Below, piece after piece: positions 45,925-56,971 of a DNA stretch of 64,000 nucleotides. The notes under the pieces were generated by a model. That model worked only from the letters and a program-made list of their open reading frames with translations, ran no database searches and was not told where the DNA came from. A program made the translations under genes and the position numbers. Each line of letters opens with the position of its first letter. Within the stretch, counting starts at the first letter, position 1. Source of the stretch: Thermoplasmata archaeon (GTDB lineage: Archaea; Thermoplasmatota; Thermoplasmata; Lutacidiplasmatales; UBA184); the NCBI GenBank assembly GCA_021790425.1, contig JAJYEA010000006.1, forward strand, positions 1 through 64,000, given 5' to 3'.

Positions 45925-48375
45925 GTGGCACGGTACGAGCTCTTCCTGGTGGGCGGGGCCTACGACGAGGACCGCCAGTCGGGGGAGGTGGTGGTCGAGC
46001 TCTTCGGTCGCGCTCGCGACGGCCGTTCGGTGACGGCCCGCGTGCACGGTTTCCGGCCGTATTTCATCATCAAGGACCCCACCCCCGAGGTCCGGGAGCG
46101 GCTCAAGGCCGAGCCCGAGGTGAAGCGGACCGAGGACGTGGCCCTCTGGGTCGATGGGTCCGAGCGGCCCTGCCTGCGGGTGGAGGTCACCTATCCGTAC
46201 ACCGTACCCAGCTTCCGCCACCGGTACGGGACGGAGGGCGACGAATCCAGCGTCCTATCCTGCGATATCCCCTTCGCCCACCGGTACCTCTACGACACCG
46301 TCCCAGCAGGGGGGATCACGGTCACGTTCGACGCGGTACCGGTGGAGGAATCCCTCGGTCGGAGGTACACGACCGCGGAGGTCGTGCGCGTCACGGGGCC
46401 GGTGGAGCGGGGCGAGGACTTCCGTCCCCCCCTCACGTACCTCTCCTTCGACATCGAGAACTCGCTCAAGGACCGCCGGATCTTCTGCCTCTGCGGGGTC
46501 GTGGACCGCGGGGACGGGAAGGTGGAGAGCTTCCAGCTCGACGGCGATGAGCGGCAGATCATCGCCGGCTTCCTCGACCAGATCCGGAAGGCGGACCCGG
46601 ACGTCATCACCGGGTACAACATCGGCGGATACGACCTCCCTCTCCTCGAGGAACGCGCCGAGAAGCTCGGCATCGGCCCCTCCAACCTGCTCTTCGGGAG
46701 GGACCTGTCCCCCATCAGCGACGTCGGCGAGCGGATGTGGCGTGCGCACGGCCGGGTGATCGCCGACGCCTGGTGGTCCGCCCGGACGATCCTGCGCCCC
46801 AAGCAGGAGAGCCTGCAGTTCGTCTCGAACCTCCTCCTCGGCGAGGTGAAGCGCGACGGCGACCGCCGAAACATGGACCAGGAGTGGGAGAAGGACCCGG
46901 CGGGCGTGAAGCGCTACTGCGTCAAGGACGCCGAGCTCGCGCTGGGGGTGCTCCGCAAGCTCCGGGCGATCGACAAGGCGACCGACATGGCCTCCGTCTC
47001 GGGGCTCTACCTGGATGAGGGATTGAACGGCCGGACGAGCACGCTCGTCGACGCGCTCCTCATCCGGGCGGCCGACCAGCGGCGGATCGGGGTCCCCCCC
47101 AGCCACCGGGCGCTGGGGGAGGGGCCCATCGAGGGCGGCTTCGTCCTCGACATCAAGCCCCAGCTCGTCCACTGGGTCGTCGTCCTCGACTTCAAGGCGA
47201 TGTACCCGTCCATCATCATCTCCCGCAACATCTGCTTCACCACCCTCTCGGACCAGGGCACGATCGAGGCCCCCAACGGGGTCCGGTTCCTGCCGCGCAC
47301 GACGAGGCCCGGGCTCATCCCCGACATCCTCACCCACCTCCTCACGGAACGCGACCGCCTGAAGAAGAAGGGCCGCGAGGCGGGATCCCCCTCGGAGAAG
47401 GAGTACTACGACGGGCTCCAGGCCGCGGTCAAGGTGCTCATGAACTCGTTCTACGGGGTGATGGCGAGCTCCTTCTACCGCTTCACGAACAAGAGCATCG
47501 GGGCCGCGATCACCGCGTTCGCGCGGGCGGAGATCCACAACGTCATCGACGAGGTGGCGAAGATGGACGCCGAGGTGATCTACTCGGACACCGACAGCGT
47601 CTTCGTGAAGTCGCGGGAGCCCTCCCTCGACGGCGCGAAGGCCTTCGGGGAGTCCGTCTCCTCCCGCTTCACCCACTCGGGCGTCTCCTTCGAGTTCCAG
47701 TCCGTCTTCTCGTCCTTCTTCAGCCACGGCGCAAAGAAGCGCTACGTGGCCCGCCAGATCTGGCCCAAGGAGGACCTCGTCGTCCGGGGCTACGAGACCC
47801 GGCGCACGGACGCGTTCGACCTCCAGGTCGAGGCGCTGAACGAGATCTTCAACCTGGTCCTCGACAACCGGACCGACGAGGCGGTGCAGCGCGCCAAGGA
47901 GTACGTCCGCACCACGGCCGAGGGCCGGGTCCCGATGGAGAAGCTCGTGATCGCCCGCACCGTCCGCGAGGAGAGCGAGTACAACGAGAAGACCCGCGGC
48001 GCGCTCCCCTTCCTGCGCGTCTTCAAGCAGCTGAAGTCCGAGGGCTACGACGTCGTCCCGGGGATGAAGGTCGCCTGGATCGTCGTGAACTCGAAGAAGA
48101 CCCCGCAGGACATCGAGCCCGTCGCCGCGGGCCGGCCGTACCCCGCGGACCGCAAGCCGGACTTCGGCTACTATGCGGGCCGGCTCGCCCAGACCCTCGC
48201 CCGCGTGACCGAGGTCTTCGGGTGCGACGAGGACGGGCTCCTCGGCCGGGCCCAGCAACGCAAGCTGGGGGACCCCGCTCCGGAGGCACCGACCATCGCC
48301 GCGGGGCTCGATACCCCGCTGAGCGCCTTGACGACCGGTCCGAAGAAGGGACGACAGACCACCTTCTCCGAGTAG
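45925..48375 (+). CDS. polB: Archaeal family-B DNA polymerase
   Basis: Exo motifs 'LSFDIEN', 'YNIGGYDLPLL', 'YCVKDAEL'; Pol motifs 'VLDFKAMYPSIII', 'KVLMNSFYGVM', 'YSDTDSVF'; C-terminal PIP-like 'GRQTTFSE'. Confidence 0.95.
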   Translation: MARYELFLVGGAYDEDRQSGEVVVELFGRARDGRSVTARVHGFRPYFIIKDPTPEVRERLKAEPEVKRTEDVALWVDGSERPCLRVEVTYPYTVPSFRHRYGTEGDESSVLSCDIPFAHRYLYDTVPAGGITVTFDAVPVEESLGRRYTTAEVVRVTGPVERGEDFRPPLTYLSFDIENSLKDRRIFCLCGVVDRGDGKVESFQLDGDERQIIAGFLDQIRKADPDVITGYNIGGYDLPLLEERAEKLGIGPSNLLFGRDLSPISDVGERMWRAHGRVIADAWWSARTILRPKQESLQFVSNLLLGEVKRDGDRRNMDQEWEKDPAGVKRYCVKDAELALGVLRKLRAIDKATDMASVSGLYLDEGLNGRTSTLVDALLIRAADQRRIGVPPSHRALGEGPIEGGFVLDIKPQLVHWVVVLDFKAMYPSIIISRNICFTTLSDQGTIEAPNGVRFLPRTTRPGLIPDILTHLLTERDRLKKKGREAGSPSEKEYYDGLQAAVKVLMNSFYGVMASSFYRFTNKSIGAAITAFARAEIHNVIDEVAKMDAEVIYSDTDSVFVKSREPSLDGAKAFGESVSSRFTHSGVSFEFQSVFSSFFSHGAKKRYVARQIWPKEDLVVRGYETRRTDAFDLQVEALNEIFNLVLDNRTDEAVQRAKEYVRTTAEGRVPMEKLVIARTVREESEYNEKTRGALPFLRVFKQLKSEGYDVVPGMKVAWIVVNSKKTPQDIEPVAAGRPYPADRKPDFGYYAGRLAQTLARVTEVFGCDEDGLLGRAQQRKLGDPAPEAPTIAAGLDTPLSALTTGPKKGRQTTFSE

Positions 48376-48480
48376 CCCCTCGTCCCCGTCGGGGCCGGTC
48401 GACCGGGTGGACACCCGCCGGGCCGACGCGCGTCGGTCGCAACCTCTTCTACCGGCCCGACGTGGGAGAGGCGGGAACCG

Positions 48481-49689
48481 ATGCAGTTCGAGGTGAGCCG
48501 CTATGCCTTCGCGATCTCGAGCCCGCTGGGGGAGCTCTCGCAGCGCTACCCGACGGTGCGCTGGACGGCCCGTCCCCTCGGACGCCAGTGGCTGGTGAGG
48601 GCCGAGGGCCCGCCCGAGGACGTGGAGGACGCCCTCCGCGAGGCCGTGCGCGCGCGGGCCCGACGGGTCGAGGACCCGCGGGGGCCCGCCTGCCTCCTCC
48701 TCTCCCCGTCCCGGGCCGAATCCCGCCGGCTCCTCCAGATCGAGGCGGCGGGCGGCACCATCCTGCCCCCGCTCTCCTGGAGCGAGGGATCGATCATCGT
48801 CCGGGTGGCGGTCCCGCTCCCGAAGCCGGGGGCCGACCCGTTCCGCCCCGGTCCCGGGACCCGCCTCCTGTCGCGCCGGAAGTCCTCGCTCCGCGACCTC
48901 CTCACGGAGGTCGACGGGGGGCGGTCCGGTCCCTCCCGGCTGTCGGAGCGGCAGCTCTCCGTGCTCCGGGAGGCGATCCAGGGCGGCTACTACGACGTGC
49001 CCCGGAAGGCGCCGCTGGAGCACATCGCCGCGCGGCTCGGGATCCAGCGGAGCACGGCCGAGGAACATCTCCGGCGCGGGGAGTCCATCCTCCTCGGGTC
49101 CTTCCGCCCGCTCCTCGACGCGCGGGCGAGCGGGGAGGAGGCGCTCCCGGTCCCCACTCCCCAGACCCTCGAGACCTACGCTCGGTTCAGCCACGAGCTC
49201 GACCTCTACGTCCAGATGATCCTGCGGAACGGCCGGATCTCCCACGTCCGCCTGGCCCGGTCGGCGCCCCTGCCCCATCGGGGGCATCCCTACCTCGCGC
49301 GGATCCTCCATCACATCCAGACCGGGCAGGATGACCTCACCGACCTCCCGGTGGAGCTCGACGTGAGCGGGTTCGACCGGGAGGTGCTCGAGGCCCTGCG
49401 GCGCATTCCGCCCGGGGAGACCATCACCTACGGTGCGCTGGCCCGTCTCCTGGGCCATCCGCGCTCGGCCCGCGCCGTCGGGAACGCGGTGGCCCGGAAC
49501 CCGATCTCCGTCGTCATCCCGTGCCATCGCGTGGTGCCCGCCCAGGGCGGCATCGGCAACTACTCCGCCGAGGGAGGGTCCCGCACCAAGGAGACGCTCC
49601 TGCGCCAGGAGGGCGCCACCATCGACCCCGCGTCCGCGACCGTGCGAGGGCGCGGCCGTTCCCACCACCGGAGGCGGGTCCTTCCGTGA
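48481..49689 (+). CDS. HTH_10 (Bat-like) regulator fused to O6-alkylguanine-DNA alkyltransferase
   Basis: Central 'LSERQLSVLREAIQGGYYDVPRKAPLEHIAARLGIQRSTAEEHLRRGESILL' (HTH_10); C-terminal 'FDREVLEALRRIPPGETITYGALARLLGHPRSARAVGNAVARNPISVVIPCHRVVPAQGGIGNYSAEGG' (Ogt/Ada-C, PCHRV). Confidence 0.9.
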   Translation: MQFEVSRYAFAISSPLGELSQRYPTVRWTARPLGRQWLVRAEGPPEDVEDALREAVRARARRVEDPRGPACLLLSPSRAESRRLLQIEAAGGTILPPLSWSEGSIIVRVAVPLPKPGADPFRPGPGTRLLSRRKSSLRDLLTEVDGGRSGPSRLSERQLSVLREAIQGGYYDVPRKAPLEHIAARLGIQRSTAEEHLRRGESILLGSFRPLLDARASGEEALPVPTPQTLETYARFSHELDLYVQMILRNGRISHVRLARSAPLPHRGHPYLARILHHIQTGQDDLTDLPVELDVSGFDREVLEALRRIPPGETITYGALARLLGHPRSARAVGNAVARNPISVVIPCHRVVPAQGGIGNYSAEGGSRTKETLLRQEGATIDPASATVRGRGRSHHRRRVLP

Positions 49690-50672
49690 GTCCGCGATTC
49701 GCCGACGCAGGGCCCTCCCGTGACGCGGGCGAGCCCTCGGGCCGCTCGACCCACCACTGGGAGTACCTCGCCCTGCTCGCGCTCGGGGGGATGTGGGGAT
49801 CGGCGTTCCCCTTCATCCGCCTGGGCCTCCTCGCGGGGGCACCTGCCCTGCTCTTCGCGTCCTTCCGGTTCCTGGGCGCCGCCGCCGTGGTCTCCATCGT
49901 TGCGGCCGCGCGCCGGGAGGCGTGGCCGGCGAGACGGGACCTCGCGCTCTCCGCCCTGTGGGGAGGCGGGCTCCTCGTGGCGGGATACATGGGCTTCCTC
50001 TACACCGGCGAGGAGTCGGTCACGGCCGGGATCGCGGCGGTGCTCATCGCGAGCGGTGCGCTCTGGAGCGCCCTCCTGGGGTACACCTTCCTCCCGCAGG
50101 ACCGCCTGGGTCGGGCCGGGATGGCCGGCATCCTGATCGGCTTCCTGGGGGTCTCGGTCCTCTTCCTCCCCGATCTCGCGGGCGGCTCCTATCTCCGCGT
50201 CCTCCCCCTGCTCTTCGTCCTGGGGGCCGCGCTCGCGTTCGCGATCGGCTCGGTCGGCCTCCGGAAGACCGTGTCGGCTCCCCAGGGGACGTGGGCCCTG
50301 TCGGCCGAGTTCGCGCTGGGAGGGCTCCTGCTCCTGGTCCTCGCCCTGGCGGCCGGGGAGACCCGGATGCCGTTGGGCTCCTCCGTGACCCTCTCGCTCG
50401 CCTACCTGGTCGTGGTCCCGTCCGTGCTGGGGTACTCGGTCTACTTCCTGCTCCACCATCGCGTGGGCCCGCTCCGCGCGAACGTCGTGGCCTACGTCAA
50501 TCCCATCGCGGGCATCCTGCTCGGGATGGCCCTGCTGGGGGAAACCGTCACGGGGTACGAGCTGGGAGGTTTCCTGCTCATCGTGGCCGGGATCTACCTC
50601 GTGCAGCGGGACCGGGGTTCGCCGGCGGAACGCCCGCCGGGGACGCCTACGCCGGCGTCCCAGAAAGGCTGA
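49686..50672 (+). CDS. EamA/DMT-family transporter
   Basis: 10-TM-like; 'GMWGSAFPFIRLGLLAGAPALLFASFRFLGAA'; GTG start overlaps the HTH_10-Ogt stop. Confidence 0.85.
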   Translation: MSPRFADAGPSRDAGEPSGRSTHHWEYLALLALGGMWGSAFPFIRLGLLAGAPALLFASFRFLGAAAVVSIVAAARREAWPARRDLALSALWGGGLLVAGYMGFLYTGEESVTAGIAAVLIASGALWSALLGYTFLPQDRLGRAGMAGILIGFLGVSVLFLPDLAGGSYLRVLPLLFVLGAALAFAIGSVGLRKTVSAPQGTWALSAEFALGGLLLLVLALAAGETRMPLGSSVTLSLAYLVVVPSVLGYSVYFLLHHRVGPLRANVVAYVNPIAGILLGMALLGETVTGYELGGFLLIVAGIYLVQRDRGSPAERPPGTPTPASQKG

Positions 50673-52731
50673 CCCAGCGGAGCGAGAAGGAGTTCATCAT
50701 CACGCTCGTCGAGGAAAGCCCCATGGCGAGGGCGCCGACCATCGGGAGGAACCCGTAGATCCCGAACCCGAGGAAGGGGACGAGGATCCCCGCTGCGATG
50801 GGCAGGAGGACCGTGTTGTACCCGAGGGCCCAGAAGAGGTTCAGCCGGACCTTGCGCACCGTCCGGCGGGCGAGGCGCAGGGAGAGGGCCACCCCCCGGA
50901 AGTCCGAGCGCATCAGGATCACGCCGCCCGCCTCCTTCGCCACGTCCGCCCCGGCGCCGATGGCGATCCCGACGTCCGCGGCCATGAGGGACGGGGCATC
51001 GTTGATCCCGTCCCCGACGAAGGCGACCCGCTTTCCCTCCGCCTGACGGGCCCGGAGGTACTCGAGCTTCCGTGCCGGGGTGAGCGCGGCATGGAACTCG
51101 CGGATCCCTACCCGGGAGGCAACCCGACGGGCCGCCTTGTCGGTGTCCCCCGTGAGCATGACCACCGAGACCCCGTCACGCTCCAGCGCGGCCACGGCCT
51201 CGGGCACGCCGGGGGCGGGGTCGTCGAAGAATCCCAGGAGACCGATCGGGCGCGTGCCCTCGAGGACGGCCGACCAGGCCTTCCCCTCCCCGGAGAGGCG
51301 GTCCGCGGCGGAAGCGAGGGCCGCGCCCTCGAGCGCCGCGCGAGGGAGGGCCGTCCCGGAGACGACGGAGACGGCGCGTCCTCCGACCGTGCCCCGAAGT
51401 CCTTGGCCGGGCTCGGCGACCACGTCCGTGATCTTGGGGACGTCAACATGCTCGTTCCTAGCCCGGGCGACCACCGCCCGCGCCAGGGGGTGCTCGCTCG
51501 CGGACTCGAGCGCCGCGGCCGTCTCGAGGAGCCGACGGACGTCCGTTCCGCTCGCGGGGATGAGGTCGGTGAGCTCGGGGTGCCCCCGGGTGAGGGTCCC
51601 GGTCTTGTCCGTCAGGACGAGGTCCACGCGCGATGCCTTCTCGATCGCGTCACGGCCCTTGAAGAGGATGCCGTCCTTCGCGGCGCGGCCCGTGCCCATC
51701 ACGATGGCCGCCGGGGTGGCGAGGCCAAAGGCACAGGGGCAGGCCGTGATCGCGACCGTGACGAAGACCAGGAGCGCGACGTTGAAGGGGGCATGGCCGA
51801 AGGCATACCATCCCAATCCCGCGAGCAGCGCGATCGTGAGCACCACCGGGGTGAATACCGCGGCGATGCGGTCCGCCAGCTGTTGGATCGGGACCTGGCC
51901 CATCTCGGCCTCCGATAGGAGCCCCCCGATCTGGGAGAGCACCGTGTCCTCGCCCACCTGGGTGGCCCGGACGACGATCCGTCCCGGTCCGTTCACCGTT
52001 CCCGCGATGACCTTGTCTCCCGGGCCCTTGTCCACGGGCAGGCTCTCTCCCGTGACCAGGGCCTCGTTGACCGCCGTCCGTCCCTCGACGAGGGCGCCAT
52101 CGGCGGGGATGCGGCCCCCGGGTCGGACCACGAAGGTGTCGTCGACCGCCACGTCGGCGATCGGGATCTCGGTCTCCCGTCCCTCCCGCAGGACCGAGGC
52201 GGTGGAGGGGAGCAGCGCCCGCAGCTCCCGCAAGGCGTCGCGGGCCCGGTCCCGCGTCAGGTGCTCGAGGTAGCTCCCGGTGAGGATCAGGGTGACGATG
52301 AGCGCGGACGCGTCGAAGTAGAAGACCTGCGGAAGCGCCTGGGGGAGGAGCAGCGCCGCGACGCTGTAGGCGTAGGCGACCGTCGTCCCGACCGCGATGA
52401 GGACATCCATGTTCGCGATCCGGCTCTTGATCGCGTCCCACGTCCCGTGGTAGTACGACCACCCGGAGTAGAACTGGACGACGGTGGCCAGGGGGAGCGC
52501 GATGAACGGCCAGTCCGGGATGGAGAAGAGGTAGGTCAGCAGGAGGATGGCGACGGAGAGGGGCCAGGCAACGAGCAGCTTGTTCCGGACCTCGCGCAGC
52601 TGACGCTCGGGGTCCGCGAACGTGGCCATGCACGTCGCGTTGCAGAAGTAGTACGTGCGGTTGTCGCGGATGAGCTTGAGCTCGGCGGAGTGCTCGTCCA
52701 CGAACATCCCGCAGACGGGGTCCGTGGGCAT
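50647..52731 (-). CDS. Copper-type P1B ATPase with N-terminal YHS domain
   Basis: N-terminal 'DPVCGMFVDEHSAELKLIRDNRTYYFCNATCMATFADPE'; 'TACPCAFGLATPAAIVMGTG' (CPC); 'LTDKTGTLTRG'; 'VAFVGDGINDAPSLMAADVGIAIG'. Confidence 0.95.
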   Translation of the reverse strand: MPTDPVCGMFVDEHSAELKLIRDNRTYYFCNATCMATFADPERQLREVRNKLLVAWPLSVAILLLTYLFSIPDWPFIALPLATVVQFYSGWSYYHGTWDAIKSRIANMDVLIAVGTTVAYAYSVAALLLPQALPQVFYFDASALIVTLILTGSYLEHLTRDRARDALRELRALLPSTASVLREGRETEIPIADVAVDDTFVVRPGGRIPADGALVEGRTAVNEALVTGESLPVDKGPGDKVIAGTVNGPGRIVVRATQVGEDTVLSQIGGLLSEAEMGQVPIQQLADRIAAVFTPVVLTIALLAGLGWYAFGHAPFNVALLVFVTVAITACPCAFGLATPAAIVMGTGRAAKDGILFKGRDAIEKASRVDLVLTDKTGTLTRGHPELTDLIPASGTDVRRLLETAAALESASEHPLARAVVARARNEHVDVPKITDVVAEPGQGLRGTVGGRAVSVVSGTALPRAALEGAALASAADRLSGEGKAWSAVLEGTRPIGLLGFFDDPAPGVPEAVAALERDGVSVVMLTGDTDKAARRVASRVGIREFHAALTPARKLEYLRARQAEGKRVAFVGDGINDAPSLMAADVGIAIGAGADVAKEAGGVILMRSDFRGVALSLRLARRTVRKVRLNLFWALGYNTVLLPIAAGILVPFLGFGIYGFLPMVGALAMGLSSTSVMMNSFSLRWVSLSGTPA

Positions 52732-52753
52732 GGACGCCGCGGGGAGGGGCGGG

Positions 52754-52897
52754 TCAGTGCTTGGCCCGCTTCGCCTCGAAGGTCTTCTGGCAGCTCTCCG
52801 CGCAGAAGTAGACGGCCACCCCGTCGTAGACGCCCTTGAACTTCGCCTTCTCCGTGTCCATCGTCATGCCGCACACCGGGTCCTTTGCTTTCGCCAT
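52754..52897 (-). CDS. Stand-alone YHS-domain protein
   Basis: 'MAKAKDPVCGMTMDTEKAKFKGVYDGVAVYFCAESCQKTFEAKRAKH'; 'gctatataatg' TATA upstream on the minus strand. Confidence 0.9.
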   Translation of the reverse strand: MAKAKDPVCGMTMDTEKAKFKGVYDGVAVYFCAESCQKTFEAKRAKH

Positions 52898-52987
52898 GGG
52901 AACACCTGGTTCTAACGGGGTTGGAGAGATACGGACATTATATAGCTTCACTACGAACGGGCGCGCCCGAGCGCGGTCGAAGGGCCC

Positions 52988-53719
52988 TCACGAGCGGGGA
53001 CGGGCGGCCCGCCCCTCCGTCCGCCGCGGCGTCCCGGGGCGGGTCGCCCGGACGCCGGATCCCTTCCAGAGGAGGAACCCTCCCTTGAACGCATTGGCGT
53101 TCGCGCCGGCGCGGCAGCCGGGGGGAAGGGTCCTCAGGTGGCGCACGTTGCCACCGCCGAGCACGACATAGCCCGGCTCGAGGGCGCCCTGGAGCTCCTT
53201 CACGACCCGGAACACCTGCTCCCGCCAGCGCTTCTTGCCGAGCTTCTGCCGCCCCTTCTCCCCCAGGTAGTCCTCGTACGTCCTTCCCTTCCGGTAGGGC
53301 AAATGGCCGAGTTCCATCGGCTCGAGTTCCCCGTCGACGATCATCGCGGAACCGAGCCCGGTGCCCAGGCCGAGGAAGAGCATCCGTCCTCCATCATAGC
53401 TCCCGAGCGCCTGCATCGCGGCGTCGTTCAGGAGCTTCACCGGGTGTCCGAAGGCGCGTTCGAAATCGAACCCCACCCATCCCTTGCCGAGGTTCACCGG
53501 CTCCTGCACCGGGCGTCCGTGGAGCACGGGGCTGGGGTAGCCGATCGACACCACGTCGTAGCGCCAACCCTGCGTGGCCTTCTGGACGGCCGCCACCATG
53601 GCGGCGGCCGACATCGTGGGACCGGAGGGGATCTTCACGGGGTCGGTCTTCCCCGTCGCGAGGACCTTGACGTGCGTCCCTCCCACGTCGATCACGAGGA
53701 CCCGGAGCGGCGGGGTCAC
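52988..53719 (-). CDS. ROK-family kinase, polyphosphate-glucokinase-like
   Basis: 'RVLVIDVGGTHVKVLATGKTDPVKIPSGPTMSAAAMVAAVQKATQGWRYDVVSIGYPSPV', 'LGLGTGLGSAMIVDGELEPMELGHLPYRKGRTYEDYLG', 'GYVVLGGGNVRHL'; GTG start 53719. Confidence 0.85.
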   Translation of the reverse strand: MTPPLRVLVIDVGGTHVKVLATGKTDPVKIPSGPTMSAAAMVAAVQKATQGWRYDVVSIGYPSPVLHGRPVQEPVNLGKGWVGFDFERAFGHPVKLLNDAAMQALGSYDGGRMLFLGLGTGLGSAMIVDGELEPMELGHLPYRKGRTYEDYLGEKGRQKLGKKRWREQVFRVVKELQGALEPGYVVLGGGNVRHLRTLPPGCRAGANANAFKGGFLLWKGSGVRATRPGTPRRTEGRAARPRS

Positions 53720-54495
53720 GGATGGGGGACCCCGGTCCCGGAGACAAGGCGCTCGGGCGGGACCTTCGCGGCCGCGGCGACATCCACGTACCACGTCGTG
53801 GTCCCCACCGGACGGAGGAGGCTCGCGGGGAAGTCCGCATCCTGGTCGGCCGCGAGCGTGGAGGCGAGCGACTGCGCCTTCGAGGCTCCCGCGACGAGGA
53901 AGGCGATCGCCCGGGACGAGCCCAGGGCCGGGCGGGTCAGCGTGAGCCGCGGGACCCGGGGATGACCGGCCGGGTGCGGGATGGAGATCACCGGCCGCCG
54001 GGCCTCCGCGAGGGACCGGGACCGCGGGAAGAGCGAGGCCGTGTGGCCGTCCGCGCCGAGCCCCAGGAGGACGAGATCGAACCAGGGGACGACGTGGTCG
54101 ACCACGCGGACGATCTCCCGGGAATACTCCTCCGCGGCCCGGGCGGGCGGGGTGAGGTCCCCCCGCATCGGATGGACGTGCGCCTCCGGAACGCCGAGCG
54201 GATCGAGGAACATCCTCCGGGCGACCCCGTAGTTCGAGTCGTCGCTCGAGGCGGGGACGCAGCGCTCGTCCCCCCAGAAGAACTCGATGCGGTCCCAATC
54301 GAGGGAGGTCCGGTTGCGTTCCAGCAGGACCTGGTAGAGCGCCCGCGTCGTGGTTCCGCCGGTGAGCACGATGAGCGCGCGTCCGCGTTCCTTGATCGCC
54401 TCCCGGGCGGACAGGATGAAGCTCTGCGCGAGAGCGCCCGCGGCCTCCTCCAGCGTGGGGAAGACGCGCACCGGAGGGCTCAGTCCTCGTTCCAT
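53716..54495 (-). CDS. pgl: 6-phosphogluconolactonase
   Basis: 'LIVLTGGTTTRALYQVLL', 'DRIEFFWGDERCVPASSDDSNYGVARRMFLDPLGVPEAHVHPMRG', 'DLVLLGLGADGHTASLFP'. Confidence 0.93.
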   Translation of the reverse strand: MERGLSPPVRVFPTLEEAAGALAQSFILSAREAIKERGRALIVLTGGTTTRALYQVLLERNRTSLDWDRIEFFWGDERCVPASSDDSNYGVARRMFLDPLGVPEAHVHPMRGDLTPPARAAEEYSREIVRVVDHVVPWFDLVLLGLGADGHTASLFPRSRSLAEARRPVISIPHPAGHPRVPRLTLTRPALGSSRAIAFLVAGASKAQSLASTLAADQDADFPASLLRPVGTTTWYVDVAAAAKVPPERLVSGTGVPHP

Positions 54496-55930
54496 CGGTG
54501 CCCCCACTCCTCCGCGAGCCGCGCCGCCTCCGGGGGTCCGTTCGCCCCCGGAGCATAGGTATGGACGGGCAACCCCGCCCGGAGCACGTCGTCGTAGAGC
54601 GTCCATGACGCTTCCACCTCGTCCGCGCACACGAAGAGCGTCGGGTCCCCGGCGAGGATGTCCAGGATGAGCGTCTCGTAGGCGTCGCGCATGGAGCCGA
54701 AGACGTCGGCGTAGCGGAAGCGCATGCGATGGGTCTGGATGCGGTTCTCCTCCCCGGGCACCTTGATCTCGAAGGCGAGGTCGAACCCCTCGTCGGGCTG
54801 GAGGGTGATCGCGAGCCGGTCGGGGTTGAGCTCGTATTCCTCGGCGAGGGGGAAGAAGGAGATCGGGGGAGCGCGGAAGGTGAGCACGATCCGGGTCGAC
54901 TTGCGCGCCATGCGCTTCCCCGTGCGGAGGAAGAAGGGCACGCCCTGCCAGCGCCAGTTCGCGATCCTCAGACGGAGGGCCGCGAAGGTCTCGGTGCGCG
55001 AACCGGGGGCGACGCCGGGCTCCCCGACGTACCCCGGGGTCGGTCCCGAGGGCCCGCTCCCGGGACCGTACTGGCCCAGGACCACGTCCTCGGGGGCCAG
55101 GCGTGCGATGGAGCGCAGCACCTTGACCTTCTCGTTCCGGATCGCGTCCGCCGCGAACGCGGAGGGGACCTCCATCGCGACGAGCGCGAGCAGCTGGGTC
55201 ACGTGGTTCTGGACCATGTCGCGGATCGCCCCGGCGGAGTCGTAGTAGCCCACCCTGCCCTCGACCCCCAGCGACTCGGCCACCGTGATCTGGACGTGCT
55301 CGACCCACTGGCGGTTCCAGAGACCCTCGAGAAACATGTTGGCGAAGCGGAGCACGAGGAGGTTCTGCACCGTCTCCTTACCGAGATAGTGGTCGATGCG
55401 GTAGACGTCGCGCTCGTCGAAGTGGGAGTGGATGAGGTCGTTCAGCGCCCGGGCGGAGGCGAGGTCACGGCCGAACGGCTTCTCCACCACGACGCGCGTC
55501 CATCCCGGCCCCTTCGAGAGCCCCGCGCGCGCGATCCCCATCAGCGCCGGGGTGAAGGCGGAGAGTGGAAGGGCGAGGTAGAGCACCCGGTTCCCCGGAA
55601 GGTGGAACTCGGACTCGACCTCCCGCACCCGGTCGGCGAGACCTCCGTACCCTTCCGGGGTCCCGTCGATGGCCCGGTAGCGGAGCACGGACTGGGCCCA
55701 GGACCGGACCTCGCCCTCCGGACCGGCCCCGTGCGCGAGGAGCGCCCGCACCGCGGTCTCCTGGAACTCGGAGTCGCTCAGCGGTCGGCGGGAGGCCCCC
55801 AGGATCGCGCTTCCCTCGGCGACCTCGTGACGCCGGTGGATCTCCCAGAGCGCGGGGAGGACCTTCCGGTCCATGAGGTCCCCGGTGGCCCCCACGACCA
55901 CGAACAGATGCCGGTCCGGGGGGGTGGCGT

Positions 55931-55934
<4 letters not shown>
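54480..55934 (-). CDS. zwf: Glucose-6-phosphate 1-dehydrogenase
   Basis: 'VVVGATGDLMDRKVLPALWEI', 'VVVEKPFGRDLASARALN', 'RIDHYLGKETVQNLLVLRFAN', 'WQGVPFFLRTGKRM'; GTG start 55934. Confidence 0.95.
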
Positions 55935-56845
<911 letters not shown>

Positions 56846-56971
56846 GGTGCACCCGGCGTCGAGAGGAACGCGGTACGTACCCCTACGCCTCCGGATTACA
56901 CATACTTTTGGGTGGCAGCTACCGTGTCGCTCCTCCGCGGTTCCGCCCCCCCGAAGCGGGACCGTGCCGCG

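Noticed and set aside
46255-49668. 1137-aa minus-strand ORF opposite polB and the HTH_10-Ogt gene
   Set aside because: Antisense open frame of a high-GC region with low-complexity Arg/Gly/Glu-rich sequence and no domain; the plus-strand genes have clear motifs.
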